Part shown: one piece after another, positions 5,860-14,938 of the stretch
How the letters are laid out: each line of letters begins with the position of its first letter
Numbering within the stretch: the stretch's first letter is position 1
Position numbers and translations under genes: made by a program
The notes under the pieces: model-generated
Databases searched by the model: none
Seen by the model: the letters and a program-made list of their open reading frames with translations, nothing else
What the model was told of the DNA's origin: nothing
Origin: Caldanaerovirga acetigignens
Lineage (GTDB): Bacteria; Bacillota; Thermosediminibacteria; Thermosediminibacterales; Thermosediminibacteraceae
Direction of reading: 5' to 3'
Assembly (NCBI RefSeq): GCF_900142995.1
Contig: NZ_FRCR01000005.1
Location: 1-64,000 of the forward strand
DNA length: 64,000 nucleotides

Positions 5860-6321
5860 TTGGAAAAGATGGTCATTTTTGGTCTGGGGAAAGAACTGTA
5901 CGGAATGGACATTTTTGAGCTGAAAGAGATTATAAGGATGGCTGAAATAACCCGCATACCTAAGGCACCTTCCTTCATAGAAGGGGTCATAAACTTGCGC
6001 GGAAAAATAATCCCGGTCATCGACTTGAAAAAGAAGCTGGGAATATATGGAAATGAAAATCCGGAAGAGAAAAGGATACTGGTGACCGATGTAGGTGGAC
6101 AGACTGCAGGGCTCGTAGTGGACTATGTTCACGAAGTAGCAGATGTTGAGGATAAGGATATAGAGCCACCCCCTGCCGTGCTCGAAATCGAAGGCCGGTT
6201 CATAAAAGGCCTTGCAAAGATGGGAGAAAGGATTGTAGTCCTCCTTAAAGCCGATGAAATATTGAGCCTAAAGGAAAAACAAGAGCTGGAAAATTTAGCG
6301 AAAGAGGGGATGCAAGGATGA
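5860..6321 (+). CDS. cheW: Chemotaxis adaptor protein CheW
   Basis: A 153-residue single CheW domain (two SH3-like barrels). [21 protein letters not shown], split here as [11 protein letters not shown] and [10 protein letters not shown], then [20 protein letters not shown] and [22 protein letters not shown] are diagnostic. It couples receptors to CheA, which is not encoded in this window. TTG at 5860 with AAAGGGGG upstream is the likely start. Its stop overlaps the receptor start (ATGA at 6318-6321), indicating translational coupling. Expression is controlled by the c-di-GMP riboswitch. Confidence 0.92.
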   Translation: MEKMVIFGLGKELYGMDIFELKEIIRMAEITRIPKAPSFIEGVINLRGKIIPVIDLKKKLGIYGNENPEEKRILVTDVGGQTAGLVVDYVHEVADVEDKDIEPPPAVLEIEGRFIKGLAKMGERIVVLLKADEILSLKEKQELENLAKEGMQG

Positions 6322-8345
6322 AGCTATTTAAAAGAAAGAGTGCAGGCTTTGAAGGCACGAGGAAAGGTTCGATAAGGGCAAGGCTCGTTACCCTTTTTCT
6401 CACAATATCTCTTTTACCCCTTGTTGCCTTGAGCATATTTAACTTTACCGTTTCGCGCAATACCTTAATGCGGACGGTGGACCGGGAGCTGTTGAGTAAA
6501 GCCTCCCATACAGCCGACACTTTGGAGTGGTGGATAGGAGAAAAGATAAAGATGGTCGAGGCCATTGCAGAAAACCCTGTGGTAAAAAGCGGGGATATAA
6601 AGAGCTTGGTAGAGTTGCTTAAGACTATTCAGCCCATGGTTTCGGACGTCCAGACATTATGGTACGCCACGCCTGATGGAAAGGTCTACTCTTACGTGAA
6701 CGAGGACGTTACTTCCCCGGCAGGAGATATAAACGACCGAAAGTACTTTAAGGACCTGCTTGCGACAGGGAGGACGGTAGTCTCTGAGGTCTTGGTGGAC
6801 AAATTCACTGGCAACAAAATTGTAGTCATAGCTTCTCCAGTAAAGGGTTCTAACGGTATAAGCGGCATAGTAGGCGCCGATATAAGCGTCGATATTTTAA
6901 GCCAGCTTGTGAACTCGGTAAAATACGCCGATACAGGCTACGCCTTCATAGCGGACAAAACCGGCCTCGTCATCGCCCACCCCGACCAGAGCAAGGTCAT
7001 GACCCTAAATATCACCAATTCCGGGTCCGAGTCATTGAATAAGGTGGGTCAGCGCATGATAAGGGGAGAAGAGGCCGCAGTGCATTACGAATTTGACAAT
7101 GTGGAAAAGCTCGCAGCCATTTCTCCTGTCGCTTTTACTGGCTGGTCGGTGTGCGTGACCGCACCTACTTCGGAAATATATAAAGGCCTTGAAGGTTTCA
7201 TTTTCAACACTCTTTTAGTAATGGCGGCAGCGGCAGCGATAATAATCCTGGCATCCCTTGCCTTCAGCCGACAGATATCCACGCCTCTTGCAAGGCTCAG
7301 CAAGGTGGCAGACACCATAGCGATGGGCGACATGAGAGTTGATGTGCCCACTAACTTTTTTGGCGAATTCGGGGCTCTGGCCGTGTCGCTGAAGAGAATG
7401 GTTGAAAACACGAAAAGTGTAATAGAGGCGTTGAAGACATCGATAGAAAATCTCGAGGTTGCTGCCAGAGACATATCCCAGGGGGCTCAGGACACCGCCC
7501 AGGCAGCCGAGCAGGTAGCAGAGACTATAAACCAGATTTCTCAAGGTGCCCAGGACATGGCTCAAAATGCGGAAAACATTTCGGCCGCAGTTGAAAATTC
7601 GACAAAAGGAATCGAAACTTTGGTGGAAAATATCGGGTTAATACGCCAGAACACCACCGAAACTGCGCATAACACCGAAGAAGGGGACAAAACCATGCAG
7701 GAGCTCATAAGCAAGATGGACCTCGTATCATCCAAAGCAGAAGACATAAAGTCCGCAATGGCAGGCTTGTTCGGACACGCCAAGGAAATCTCCGGCATAA
7801 CCGACATAATAACCGGAATCGCCGAACAGACTAACCTCCTTGCCCTCAACGCAGCCATAGAAGCGGCAAGAGCGGGCGAAGCCGGAAGGGGCTTTGCGGT
7901 AGTCGCCGAGGAGATAAGGAAATTGGCTGAGCAGTCGAGCCAGCAGGCCGGCGAGATAAACAGAATAGTGAAAAAGGTCGTGGAAAACATCGAGAATTCC
8001 AACAAAGTAACAGAGGAAGTGGTAGGCTTGATAGTGGAGCAGGCTTCCATCGGCGGCGAGGCTATGTCTCAGTTTAGGAAAATTGCCGACGGAGCACGGA
8101 AGGTGTCGGAACTTCTGAAGGAAATAGAAGAAAAGGCCAAAGCAGTAGGCGAAAACAGCAGGAAAATAAGCGAGGAAGTGGCCAATGCTGCCGCCATTTC
8201 CGAGGAAAACGCGGCATCTTCCGAAGAAATCGCCGCATCGGCCCAGGAGATGAGCTCGGCAGCCCAGACGATAAGCTCAAGTGCGAGCAGGTTAGTTGCC
8301 CTTGCGGAGGACCTGAAAAAGGAAAGCGAAAGATTTATTATATAA
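6318..8345 (+). CDS. Methyl-accepting chemotaxis protein (dCache-HAMP-MA)
   Basis: A 675-residue transmembrane receptor. TM1 spans about residues 25-48. An extracellular double-Cache domain covers about 50-290 ([31 protein letters not shown] and GFAFI-like [10 protein letters not shown] are typical). TM2 is about 294-316, HAMP to about 370, then the MA signalling coiled coil with hairpin tip [19 protein letters not shown] near residue 505. It probably senses a small organic ligand and signals through the CheW encoded just upstream. Gln/Glu pairs near QDTAQ and EENAASSEE are likely methylation sites. Confidence 0.92.
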   Translation: MKLFKRKSAGFEGTRKGSIRARLVTLFLTISLLPLVALSIFNFTVSRNTLMRTVDRELLSKASHTADTLEWWIGEKIKMVEAIAENPVVKSGDIKSLVELLKTIQPMVSDVQTLWYATPDGKVYSYVNEDVTSPAGDINDRKYFKDLLATGRTVVSEVLVDKFTGNKIVVIASPVKGSNGISGIVGADISVDILSQLVNSVKYADTGYAFIADKTGLVIAHPDQSKVMTLNITNSGSESLNKVGQRMIRGEEAAVHYEFDNVEKLAAISPVAFTGWSVCVTAPTSEIYKGLEGFIFNTLLVMAAAAAIIILASLAFSRQISTPLARLSKVADTIAMGDMRVDVPTNFFGEFGALAVSLKRMVENTKSVIEALKTSIENLEVAARDISQGAQDTAQAAEQVAETINQISQGAQDMAQNAENISAAVENSTKGIETLVENIGLIRQNTTETAHNTEEGDKTMQELISKMDLVSSKAEDIKSAMAGLFGHAKEISGITDIITGIAEQTNLLALNAAIEAARAGEAGRGFAVVAEEIRKLAEQSSQQAGEINRIVKKVVENIENSNKVTEEVVGLIVEQASIGGEAMSQFRKIADGARKVSELLKEIEEKAKAVGENSRKISEEVANAAAISEENAASSEEIAASAQEMSSAAQTISSSASRLVALAEDLKKESERFII

Positions 8346-8354
8346 TATAAGCTC

Positions 8355-8391
8355 GATGCCCCCATCCCCTGAAGGGGGATAAGGGGGCATC
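8355..8391 (+). other. Long hairpin between mcp and the HD-GYP gene
   Basis: GATGCCCCC (8355-8363) pairs perfectly with GGGGGCATC (8383-8391), with ATCCCC/GGGGAT stacked inside around TGAA. No T-run follows, so it is not a standard terminator. It may protect the 3' end of the mcp message or tune readthrough into the downstream gene. Confidence 0.6.
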
Positions 8392-8417
8392 CTCAATTAA
8401 AGGAGGATCTTGTAAAA

Positions 8418-9476
8418 TTGAAGCTTCCCACGACATATCTAAAACCAGGGATGAAACTGGAAAAGCCGGTGTACGGAAGCTGTGGCGAACTTCTTTTAAA
8501 CCGCAACATAGTCCTAACAAAGCGCTACATAGAAGCTTTAAAGAAGAACAACGTACTCGTAGTCGAGGTAGAAGGGCCTGTGCCTTTAAAGGAAGTGGAA
8601 GTCAAAGAAGAGCTCTCCGCGGCAATAAGGGCAGGTGCAATGCAGCAGCTTTATTCCTTCGTAAATAGGAAAGACATGTCCATCATCAGCATAAAAGAGT
8701 CCGTAGAGGTACTTCTTGAAGAAATCCTGTCGGGCAGGGAGGTCATAGACCAGTTGGTGGACCTATGCTCTCTCGACATGTATACTTTCGCCCACTCGGT
8801 TGATGTGTGCGTGCTCTCGCTTCTTGCAGGCATAAAACTCGGCTTTAAAAGGGAAAAGCTCCTCGCATTAGGGGTAGGGGCCATTTTGCACGACCTGGGA
8901 AAAACTCTCATCAAGCCGGAGATTTTAAATAAACCCGGTAAACTGACGCAGCAGGAATTCGAGGCCGTGATGACCCATCCTCTGAAGGGCTGGAAGCTTG
9001 TAGAAGAAAGGGAAGGGGATGCCATTCACCCCCGCTCAAAAAAAATTATCTTAAACCACCACGAAAGGTATGACGGCAGCGGCTACCCGAGGAAGCTCAA
9101 GGCTGGGGAAATAGACCTCTTCTCTGCCATCTGCGCAGTATCCGATGTGTATAACGCCATGACCACAGACAGAGTCTACCGGAAGGCCTTCCCGGCTCAC
9201 GAAGTTTACGAGATGCTCCTTGCCTCGTGCAATTCAAAATTTGACAAAGAGGCGGTAAACGCTCTTTTGTCCTGCATAAAGCCCTACCCCGTGGGCACAA
9301 TGGTAAAGCTAAGCAACGGCAAAGTCGCCTGCGTGGTATCCCAAAACGACTCCCTCCCCTTCAGGCCTAAAGTCAAGGTGTTGCCTTCAGGGGAAATATG
9401 CGATTTAGAAAGAGAGCTCTCCGTGGTGATAGAGAAAGTACTTTCTCCGGAGGAAATGAGGCAGCTCATCTCCTAA
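8418..9476 (+). CDS. HD-GYP domain c-di-GMP phosphodiesterase
   Basis: A 352-residue cytosolic protein. An N-terminal region of about 110 residues has no clear domain (it resembles the DUF3391-like segment of some HD-GYP proteins). The HD-GYP core then follows: HSVDVCVLSLLAG, the HD metal pair in AILHDLGKTLIKPEIL (about residue 158), THPLKGWKL, HHERYDGSGYPRKL (GYP motif) and ICAVSDVYNAMTTDRVYR. The family hydrolyses c-di-GMP. TTG at 8418 follows AGGAGGATC. It probably shares the riboswitch-controlled transcript with cheW and mcp, which would make a feedback loop. Confidence 0.88.
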   Translation: MKLPTTYLKPGMKLEKPVYGSCGELLLNRNIVLTKRYIEALKKNNVLVVEVEGPVPLKEVEVKEELSAAIRAGAMQQLYSFVNRKDMSIISIKESVEVLLEEILSGREVIDQLVDLCSLDMYTFAHSVDVCVLSLLAGIKLGFKREKLLALGVGAILHDLGKTLIKPEILNKPGKLTQQEFEAVMTHPLKGWKLVEEREGDAIHPRSKKIILNHHERYDGSGYPRKLKAGEIDLFSAICAVSDVYNAMTTDRVYRKAFPAHEVYEMLLASCNSKFDKEAVNALLSCIKPYPVGTMVKLSNGKVACVVSQNDSLPFRPKVKVLPSGEICDLERELSVVIEKVLSPEEMRQLIS

Positions 9477-9479
9477 AGC

Positions 9480-11102
9480 TCAACTAATATCCACGTCAAT
9501 CGCGAGCACTCCCATTATCCGACCTCCGTCTCCTATAATAGGCGCAGAAACAGTCACCGTCATGCGATTTGAGGCGATGTCTATATACGGTTTTGAGATG
9601 TACACCTGACCCTTAACCGCCTTTTGGAACCAGGGCCTGAAAGCCAGGTTTTTAATCGGAAGTTCGCCGGTAGAAAACTTCACATTTCCTTCTTCGTCCA
9701 AGAGCACGATTTCCAGCACGGCGGGATTTTCCCGTCTTATTTTTTCAAAATTCTCAGGCCAAACCTTTTCCTCTCCATTAACTACAAAGCTTTCTCCAGC
9801 GAGTTTTATTAATTTTTCCTTCACAAATTCTACTTTTTGCATCACTTCATCCGAAAGCCTGAAATTTCTGCTGTACATTTCGGAAATCTCCATGAATTCG
9901 CCCGCCATGCGGCTGAGTTTTGATGCCTCATCGGTTATAGCCCTCACCATGTTCTTTTGTTCCTGGCTGGAAGCGGCTATCTCCTCCACTCCCGCTGCCG
10001 TCTCTTGGGAAACCGCGGCCATTTTTTCCGACGTCTGAAGCACTTTTTGCACCTTTTCCTCCTGTTCGCTGACTAAATTGCCTATTTTATCCATGGAAAT
10101 CTTAAAGCCCGAAATTTCTTCCACAATCTCGTCAAAAGCGGCCATTGATTCATTCCCCTTTTTTATGTTTTCATTCACCACCTGCTGATTTTTTTCTACT
10201 TGAGCTGCCGTGTCTTTTGCTTCCTTCTGGATTTTCTCGGCAAGTTCTTTAATTTCTTCTGCCGCTTTTCCGGACTGTTCCGCCAGTTTTCTCACTTCCT
10301 CGGCAACCACCGCAAATCCACGCCCCTGCTCTCCTGCCCTGGCCGCCTCTATAGCAGCATTGAGCGCAAGGAGATTTGTCTGGTCAGCTATTTCCGTGAT
10401 AGTCTGGACAAAATTGTTGATACTTGCAGTAAGGCCTTCCAGTTCCTTCATCTTAGCCGCCGAAAGGGAGCTGGTCTTCGAAGAAAGGGCAAGCTGCTCC
10501 AGAAGGTCTTTTAACACTCCCCTGGTTGCCCTAATCTTTTCTATTATGGTTTTTATCCCCATTTCCCTTTCTTTTGTCTGCTGGGCAATCTTCCCCGCCA
10601 GCGAAGAAAGGAAGCTCACGTTGTTCGATGTCTCCTGGGCAGATTCGGCCTGCTCTCCTGCTCCCTGGGCAATTTCTTCGATTGAAGTAGCTATCTGCCC
10701 TGCGGCTTCATTTATGTGTCCCATGCTCTCGCTGAACCGGCCGAAAAAGTAATTTATTTCTTCAGAGGCTCTCTGGAGCTTTCCCATGAGCCCAAAGACC
10801 TGCTCAAAAGAATTGAGCACGGGTTTTACAAGAAAAGACAAATACCCCCGCATTCCCTTTAGTCGATTTATAGAAGGGAGCTCTCCTTTCGAAAACTGCT
10901 CTATGACCTCGGCTATCACAAAAAGCCGGGAAAACAAAGACCTTAACACCAGATATCCAGCCAAAAATGTTGCCAAAAAAACAAAAAATACGGTTAACAA
11001 GGACCCAGTGGCGGCACCCGTCAGCAAATTCCCGACAAGAAGCACCAATGAAGGCGGAAGGGAAAGAAAAAGGGCGAGCGTTATCAATGGCTTTTGAAAC
11101 AT
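9480..11102 (-). CDS. Chemoreceptor with C-terminal cytosolic Cache-like sensor domain
   Basis: A 540-residue receptor with unusual order. Two N-terminal membrane helices (about 5-25 and 32-52) are joined by almost no external loop. A short linker and the MA signalling domain follow (tip [19 protein letters not shown] near residue 240). After this, without any further membrane segment, comes a PDC/Cache-type domain at about 425-540 ([57 protein letters not shown]). The sensor should therefore face the cytosol. It converges with the HD-GYP gene, leaving only three bases between stops. TATAAT boxes lie upstream near 11140-11160. Confidence 0.85.
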   Translation of the reverse strand: MFQKPLITLALFLSLPPSLVLLVGNLLTGAATGSLLTVFFVFLATFLAGYLVLRSLFSRLFVIAEVIEQFSKGELPSINRLKGMRGYLSFLVKPVLNSFEQVFGLMGKLQRASEEINYFFGRFSESMGHINEAAGQIATSIEEIAQGAGEQAESAQETSNNVSFLSSLAGKIAQQTKEREMGIKTIIEKIRATRGVLKDLLEQLALSSKTSSLSAAKMKELEGLTASINNFVQTITEIADQTNLLALNAAIEAARAGEQGRGFAVVAEEVRKLAEQSGKAAEEIKELAEKIQKEAKDTAAQVEKNQQVVNENIKKGNESMAAFDEIVEEISGFKISMDKIGNLVSEQEEKVQKVLQTSEKMAAVSQETAAGVEEIAASSQEQKNMVRAITDEASKLSRMAGEFMEISEMYSRNFRLSDEVMQKVEFVKEKLIKLAGESFVVNGEEKVWPENFEKIRRENPAVLEIVLLDEEGNVKFSTGELPIKNLAFRPWFQKAVKGQVYISKPYIDIASNRMTVTVSAPIIGDGGRIMGVLAIDVDIS

Positions 11103-11205
11103 CTTACGACCTCCCGGATAATTTGATGGTATTGCTTTATGGATATTATATCAAATTATAGCAAATTTTGTCCAAATTCGATAAGTGAAAATTAAATTTT
11201 TATAA

Positions 11206-11234
11206 TTGACTTGTCCCCTATACCATGGTAGAAT
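11206..11234 (+). promoter_or_regulatory. Promoter of the ddl-like transcript
   Basis: TTGACT (11206-11211), 17-bp spacer, TAGAAT (11229-11234), just ahead of the c-di-AMP aptamer. Confidence 0.6.
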
Positions 11235-11257
11235 AATGTATACAAGTGAATTTTCTA

Positions 11258-11416
11258 AAATCGCTGAATTCCTTCCCTTTGAGAGGAAGGAAGCGGGGGA
11301 CCCACTTTTTTGGGGTGAATCTCCTTCTTTTATGGGAGAAGTTCCTGTATCAAGAAGGGGTAGGGTTATCCTCTTGACCCGAACCCGTCAGCTAACCTCG
11401 CAAGCGTTAAAGAGGG
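11258..11416 (+). promoter_or_regulatory. c-di-AMP riboswitch (ydaO/yuaA type)
   Basis: The ydaO-type core is clear: AAAATCGCTGAA, GCGGGGGACCCA, GGGGTGAATC, GGGGTAGGGTT, then GACCCGAACCCGTCAGCTAAC followed by CTCGCAAGCG (written here in two parts). Family knowledge: this class binds cyclic di-AMP and controls cell-wall and osmolyte or potassium genes, normally as an OFF switch. It precedes a terminator and a D-Ala-D-Ala ligase-like gene. Confidence 0.93.
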
Positions 11417-11445
11417 GGGGTAGATTGCCGGGAAATTTTGCCTCG

Positions 11446-11473
11446 AAGCTATGGTCCTCCATAGCTTTTTTTG
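11446..11473 (+). terminator. Terminator of the c-di-AMP riboswitch
   Basis: AAGCTATGG (11446-11454), loop TCCT, CCATAGCTT (11459-11467), then TTTTTTG. It lies between the aptamer and the ddl-like start, so it is the likely expression platform. Confidence 0.85.
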
Positions 11474-11516
11474 TTTAACCTATAACTTCTAACATCTTAA
11501 AAAGAAGGGGGTTCAT

Positions 11517-12485
11517 GTGATGAAGGTAGGAGTATTCTGGCGCAAATTCCGCAACGTGGAACTTCAGATGAAAGTCTCGGGAGAAAACATATACGACGAC
11601 GCCTACGAAGAGGCCTCCCAGCACTACTCGGCGATAAAAGAGGCGGGTTACGACGCTGTCTTAATAGAGTGGAAAAGCGAAAACCCGATGGAAACTCTGC
11701 AAAAAGTGCTGGAAGAAAAGGTAGACCTGGTTTTCAACGCCTCGTCGCTTCAGGAGGTGGCCTTTCTTGAAGCCTTCGGCATCCCCTTCGCCGGATCCGG
11801 CATCGACCTGGTAGCGCTTGATAAAGCCGCAAGAAAAAAGATAGTGGCTTTTCACAACCTCCCCACTCCCCGATTCATCGTGGTGGAGGACCCAGAAAAA
11901 ATTCCAAACCACGACCTCAAATTTCCCCTCTTTGTAAAGCCTGTCCGGGGCCGCGGCAGTGCCGGAATAAGCGAGGAAAACATTGTGGAAAGAGCCGAAG
12001 ACCTACCGCAGGTGGTGGCCAAGATAACGGGAAAACTTGGCCAGGCGGCACTCGTAGAGGAATTCATCAGAGGAAGGGAGATAACCGTCGGAATCATCGG
12101 CTATAAAGATCCTAGGGTGCTGCCCCTGGTGGAAATCGAGTACAATTCCGTAAAAACCAATACTTTTGAGCACAAGATGTATGACAATGAGATAATCCAC
12201 TGTCCCGCCAGGCTTTCGCAGGAAGAAGAAAAGCGGGTAAAAGAAGCCGCCCTTGCGATTTACAAAGTTCTGAACGCCAGGGATTACGCGAGAATAGACA
12301 TGATCCTCGGCGATGATGGAGTGCCGTACTTCCTTGAGATAAACACCTTCGCCGGGCTCACCATGTCGAAGGACGGCACCCACCACGGGTACATGGGTTA
12401 TATGGCGAAAACCCTTGGCATGAACAGAGCCGAATTCATCGGAGCCATTGTAAAAAGCGCTTTAGAAAGATATGGATTAAATTGA
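11517..12485 (+). CDS. D-alanine--D-alanine ligase-like ATP-grasp enzyme
   Basis: A 322-residue ATP-grasp protein. The N-terminal domain (to about 90) ends with LVFNASSLQEVAFLEAFGIPFAGSG (here split after EVAFL), the Ddl substrate-lobe pattern. The ATP lobes contain FPLFVKPVRGRGSAGIS and ALVEEFIRGREITVG. The metal site is in YARIDMILGDDG and FLEINTFAGLTM. Ddl enzymes join two D-Ala for peptidoglycan. EINTFAGLTM differs from the usual EVNTxPGMT, so another D-amino-acid or peptide ligase cannot be excluded. The start is GTG 11517 or ATG 11520, both after GAAGGGGG. Expression is controlled by a c-di-AMP riboswitch. Confidence 0.82.
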   Translation: MMKVGVFWRKFRNVELQMKVSGENIYDDAYEEASQHYSAIKEAGYDAVLIEWKSENPMETLQKVLEEKVDLVFNASSLQEVAFLEAFGIPFAGSGIDLVALDKAARKKIVAFHNLPTPRFIVVEDPEKIPNHDLKFPLFVKPVRGRGSAGISEENIVERAEDLPQVVAKITGKLGQAALVEEFIRGREITVGIIGYKDPRVLPLVEIEYNSVKTNTFEHKMYDNEIIHCPARLSQEEEKRVKEAALAIYKVLNARDYARIDMILGDDGVPYFLEINTFAGLTMSKDGTHHGYMGYMAKTLGMNRAEFIGAIVKSALERYGLN

Positions 12486-12487
12486 GA

Positions 12488-12510
12488 GGGTATCCTGTCG
12501 GATACCCTTT
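12488..12510 (+). terminator. Terminator after the ddl-like gene
   Basis: GGGTATCC (12488-12495), loop TGTC, GGATACCC (12500-12507), TTT. Confidence 0.75.
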
Positions 12511-12531
12511 GAAATAAAATTATGTTCGCCC

Positions 12532-13449
12532 TCAGCCGGTTGGCGTAGCCCCGGTGTAAATTTTTGTACGCCTATCGGGAAACAAAACGCTTTCCACTAG
12601 AAACGCGACCCCATCTTCGTCGTTTTTTGCCGTAACAAAATCCGCCTTTTGCTTTACCGTCTCCGGCGCGTTTCCCATTGCCACCCCGAGTCCTGCGAAT
12701 CTAAGCATCTCAAGGTCGTTAAAATTATCTCCCACAGCGATTATTTCTTCCCTTTTTATGCCTAAAATTCCCGACAGCACCTCAAGGCCCTTTGCTTTTG
12801 ACACGCTGCCTTCCAAAATGTCAATGCTGTCTTTTATAGCGGAGGTTATGTAAATCCCGTCCTCCAGGTCTTTTGTAAGTTCTTTGGAAAATTCCCTTAT
12901 CTCCTCCGGATTTCCAGAAATCACTATCTTCGTAGGCGCTTCTTTTAAAAGCTTTAAGGCCCCTTCCAAGCTCCCGGCATTCTCTACCGGCAACAGCACA
13001 AAGTCCTTCATGTAATTGTAAAAACCCAGAAACGAAAATCTTTTTGCGGAGCGAAAATAGCGTCTAAGCTGCATCTTCCAATAGGCCGTGCCCGAAAAGA
13101 TCTTTCTTTCTTTCAGAAAAATTTGCACTTCGAAGCTCGGGTACCGCCCCGCCCCCTTTAATACGTGCTTTGCCACTTCGAGGGAAAGAGGCCGGTAAAA
13201 AAGCTCCTTCCCCGAATGCACGTCCTTTATCAAAGCACCGTCGTTTGAAACTACCGGCGCGTTTACGGGGATGCTCTTCGCAATGCGCACCGCGCTTCCC
13301 CAAAAGCGGCCCGTTGCGAGGGTCACTATAAGCCCCATCTCTATGGCCTTTCTCAGAGCCTGCCGGGTGCGGCTGGATACGGTATATCCGCTGGAAATCA
13401 AGGTCCCGTCCACATCTAAGGCTATCATTTTGTAAGGTGTGCTGCTCAT
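12532..13449 (-). CDS. Cof-type HAD-IIB family sugar-phosphate phosphatase
   Basis: A 305-residue haloacid-dehalogenase phosphatase. Motif I is ALDVDGTL (nucleophile Asp near residue 12), TLATGR follows, motif II/III elements IVISGNPEEI and the Lys of SKAKGLEVL, and motif IV GDNFNDLEML. The size and cap fit the Cof/YwpJ class that dephosphorylates sugar phosphates or cofactors; the substrate is unknown. ATG at 13449 follows AAAGGAGG and overlaps the DUF72 stop (ATGA at 13446-13449), so the two are coupled. The long upstream extension of the frame is not used. Confidence 0.85.
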   Translation of the reverse strand: MSSTPYKMIALDVDGTLISSGYTVSSRTRQALRKAIEMGLIVTLATGRFWGSAVRIAKSIPVNAPVVSNDGALIKDVHSGKELFYRPLSLEVAKHVLKGAGRYPSFEVQIFLKERKIFSGTAYWKMQLRRYFRSAKRFSFLGFYNYMKDFVLLPVENAGSLEGALKLLKEAPTKIVISGNPEEIREFSKELTKDLEDGIYITSAIKDSIDILEGSVSKAKGLEVLSGILGIKREEIIAVGDNFNDLEMLRFAGLGVAMGNAPETVKQKADFVTAKNDEDGVAFLVESVLFPDRRTKIYTGATPTG

Positions 13450-14225
13450 AATCCTGCCTCCTTTAAGAGCCCGAGGAGCTGCCTTGCGTTTAACACCGCC
13501 GAAGCATTGAAGTGGTTGTTCATGGCTATAAAGATTACTTCGGTCTTGCGGGAAAGTTCCCTTATCCTGGGTACCCACTCGGCCAGTTCCTTTTCGGTAT
13601 ATAGATAGTCGTACCGCTCGTAGGACTTCTGGTGGTTATACCACTTTTCTGCATTCCTGCCGTGAAACCGCACGTAACCTATGGAGCTGGTCGCTATCAC
13701 TGCGGGGGGTAGAAGGCCTTTTATCGGCGGTTCGTCCACACAAACGAAGGCCATGCCGTTTTCCCGAAGAAGCTTTAAAACCTCAAGCCTCAGCCAGTCG
13801 TCTGACCGAAACTCCACGGCAAAGGGGAGTTCCCCTAGCCTTTCCCTCAGCTTTTTGAGGTAGTCCCTGTTTTTTTCCGTGTTGTGGAAGCTGTAAGGAA
13901 ACTGGGCCAGCACGCACCCAAGCCTTCCTGCTTCGGCAAGCGGCTTTAAGGCATCTTTGAACCTGCTCACTGTTGCCTCACTCAGGTCTCCCTGGTGGGT
14001 CATGCCACCGTAAGCTTTTACCACGAAAATGAAGTTTTCCGGGGTTTTTTTCATCATCTGGTAAAACATGTATGGGGACGGCAGGCTGTAGTAACTGGAG
14101 TTGACCTCGGTAAAAGGAAACTCCCTGCTGTAAAAGGAAAGCATGTCGCTTTCCTTCATGTCTTCGGGGTAGTATTTCCCCTTCCAGTCCCGATAAGAAT
14201 AGCCCGAAGTAGCGACGAGTATCAA
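13446..14225 (-). CDS. DUF72 family protein (YecE-like TIM barrel)
   Basis: A 259-residue DUF72 protein: the opening ATSGYSYRDWKGKYYPE, then VNSSYYSLPSP, VLAQFPYSFH, AVEFRSDDW, and near the C-terminus YVRFHGRN and VIFIAMNNHFNASAVLNA are the family hallmarks of a small TIM-barrel fold. The biochemical role is not established. TTG at 14225 follows AGGAGGAG. It is co-transcribed with the HAD phosphatase and possibly with the DegU-like gene 18 bp upstream. Confidence 0.85.
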   Translation of the reverse strand: MILVATSGYSYRDWKGKYYPEDMKESDMLSFYSREFPFTEVNSSYYSLPSPYMFYQMMKKTPENFIFVVKAYGGMTHQGDLSEATVSRFKDALKPLAEAGRLGCVLAQFPYSFHNTEKNRDYLKKLRERLGELPFAVEFRSDDWLRLEVLKLLRENGMAFVCVDEPPIKGLLPPAVIATSSIGYVRFHGRNAEKWYNHQKSYERYDYLYTEKELAEWVPRIRELSRKTEVIFIAMNNHFNASAVLNARQLLGLLKEAGL

Positions 14226-14243
14226 GAGTTACTCCTCCTAAAA

Positions 14244-14909
14244 TTATACTTCTATTTTAACGATATCGTGTTTTATCGCCAAAAGCAAGGCCTGCGTTCT
14301 ATCCGTTACACCCATTTTTTGAAAAATATTGGTCAGGTGGTTTTTCACAGTTTTTTCGCTTATGAAGAGCTTTTCTGCTATATCCCTGTTGGAAAGACCT
14401 CGGGCCAGGTGCTGGAGGATTTCTATTTCCCGCTCCGTCAGGTCAAAAGCATTAACCACACTTTCGCGAGTCCTTGAAAGCCTCTTAAATTCCTCAAATA
14501 CCTTTTGAATAAGTGAAGGCGGAATAAAGGCCTGCCCTTTCGCGACATTTCTAATAGTAACTATCAGTTCGTCTGGCCGTATATCTTTTAACGCATATCC
14601 CGAAACTCCATTTTTTATCATTTCGAAAAGATAATCCTCCTGCTCGTGTATTGTAAGGGCGATCACATTTACTTCAGGCTTTTTGCTTTTTATGATTCTT
14701 GTAGCTTCGATGCCATTTATCTTCGGCATATTAATGTCCATCAAAACCACATCGACTTCTTGAGAAACAGCAAGCTGTACAGCCTCTTCTCCATCGGACG
14801 CTTCACCCACGACTAAAATATCCGGCTCAAGAGAGATGATCTTTACGATACCTTCCCTTACCAGAGCATGGTCATCCGCTACAATAACCCTTATTTTTTC
14901 TTTTTCCAT
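14244..14909 (-). CDS. DegU/NarL-family response regulator
   Basis: A 221-residue regulator. The receiver domain occupies residues 1-120 (IVADDHALVREG, phosphoacceptor Asp in VVLMDINMPKINGIEA, Lys in ALKDIRPDEL). The LuxR/GerE helix-turn-helix is at about 150-215 (LTEREIEILQHLARGLSNRDIA... TVKNHLTNIFQKMGV). It pairs with the DegS-like kinase directly upstream. GGAGGG about ten nt before ATG 14909 supports this start over the upstream GTG/ATG. The location at the end of the Tad pilus operon suggests pilus or surface-related control; that is inference. Confidence 0.9.
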   Translation of the reverse strand: MEKEKIRVIVADDHALVREGIVKIISLEPDILVVGEASDGEEAVQLAVSQEVDVVLMDINMPKINGIEATRIIKSKKPEVNVIALTIHEQEDYLFEMIKNGVSGYALKDIRPDELIVTIRNVAKGQAFIPPSLIQKVFEEFKRLSRTRESVVNAFDLTEREIEILQHLARGLSNRDIAEKLFISEKTVKNHLTNIFQKMGVTDRTQALLLAIKHDIVKIEV

Positions 14910-14938
14910 AGTTTCAGATCCCTCCGCCCCCAATTTGC

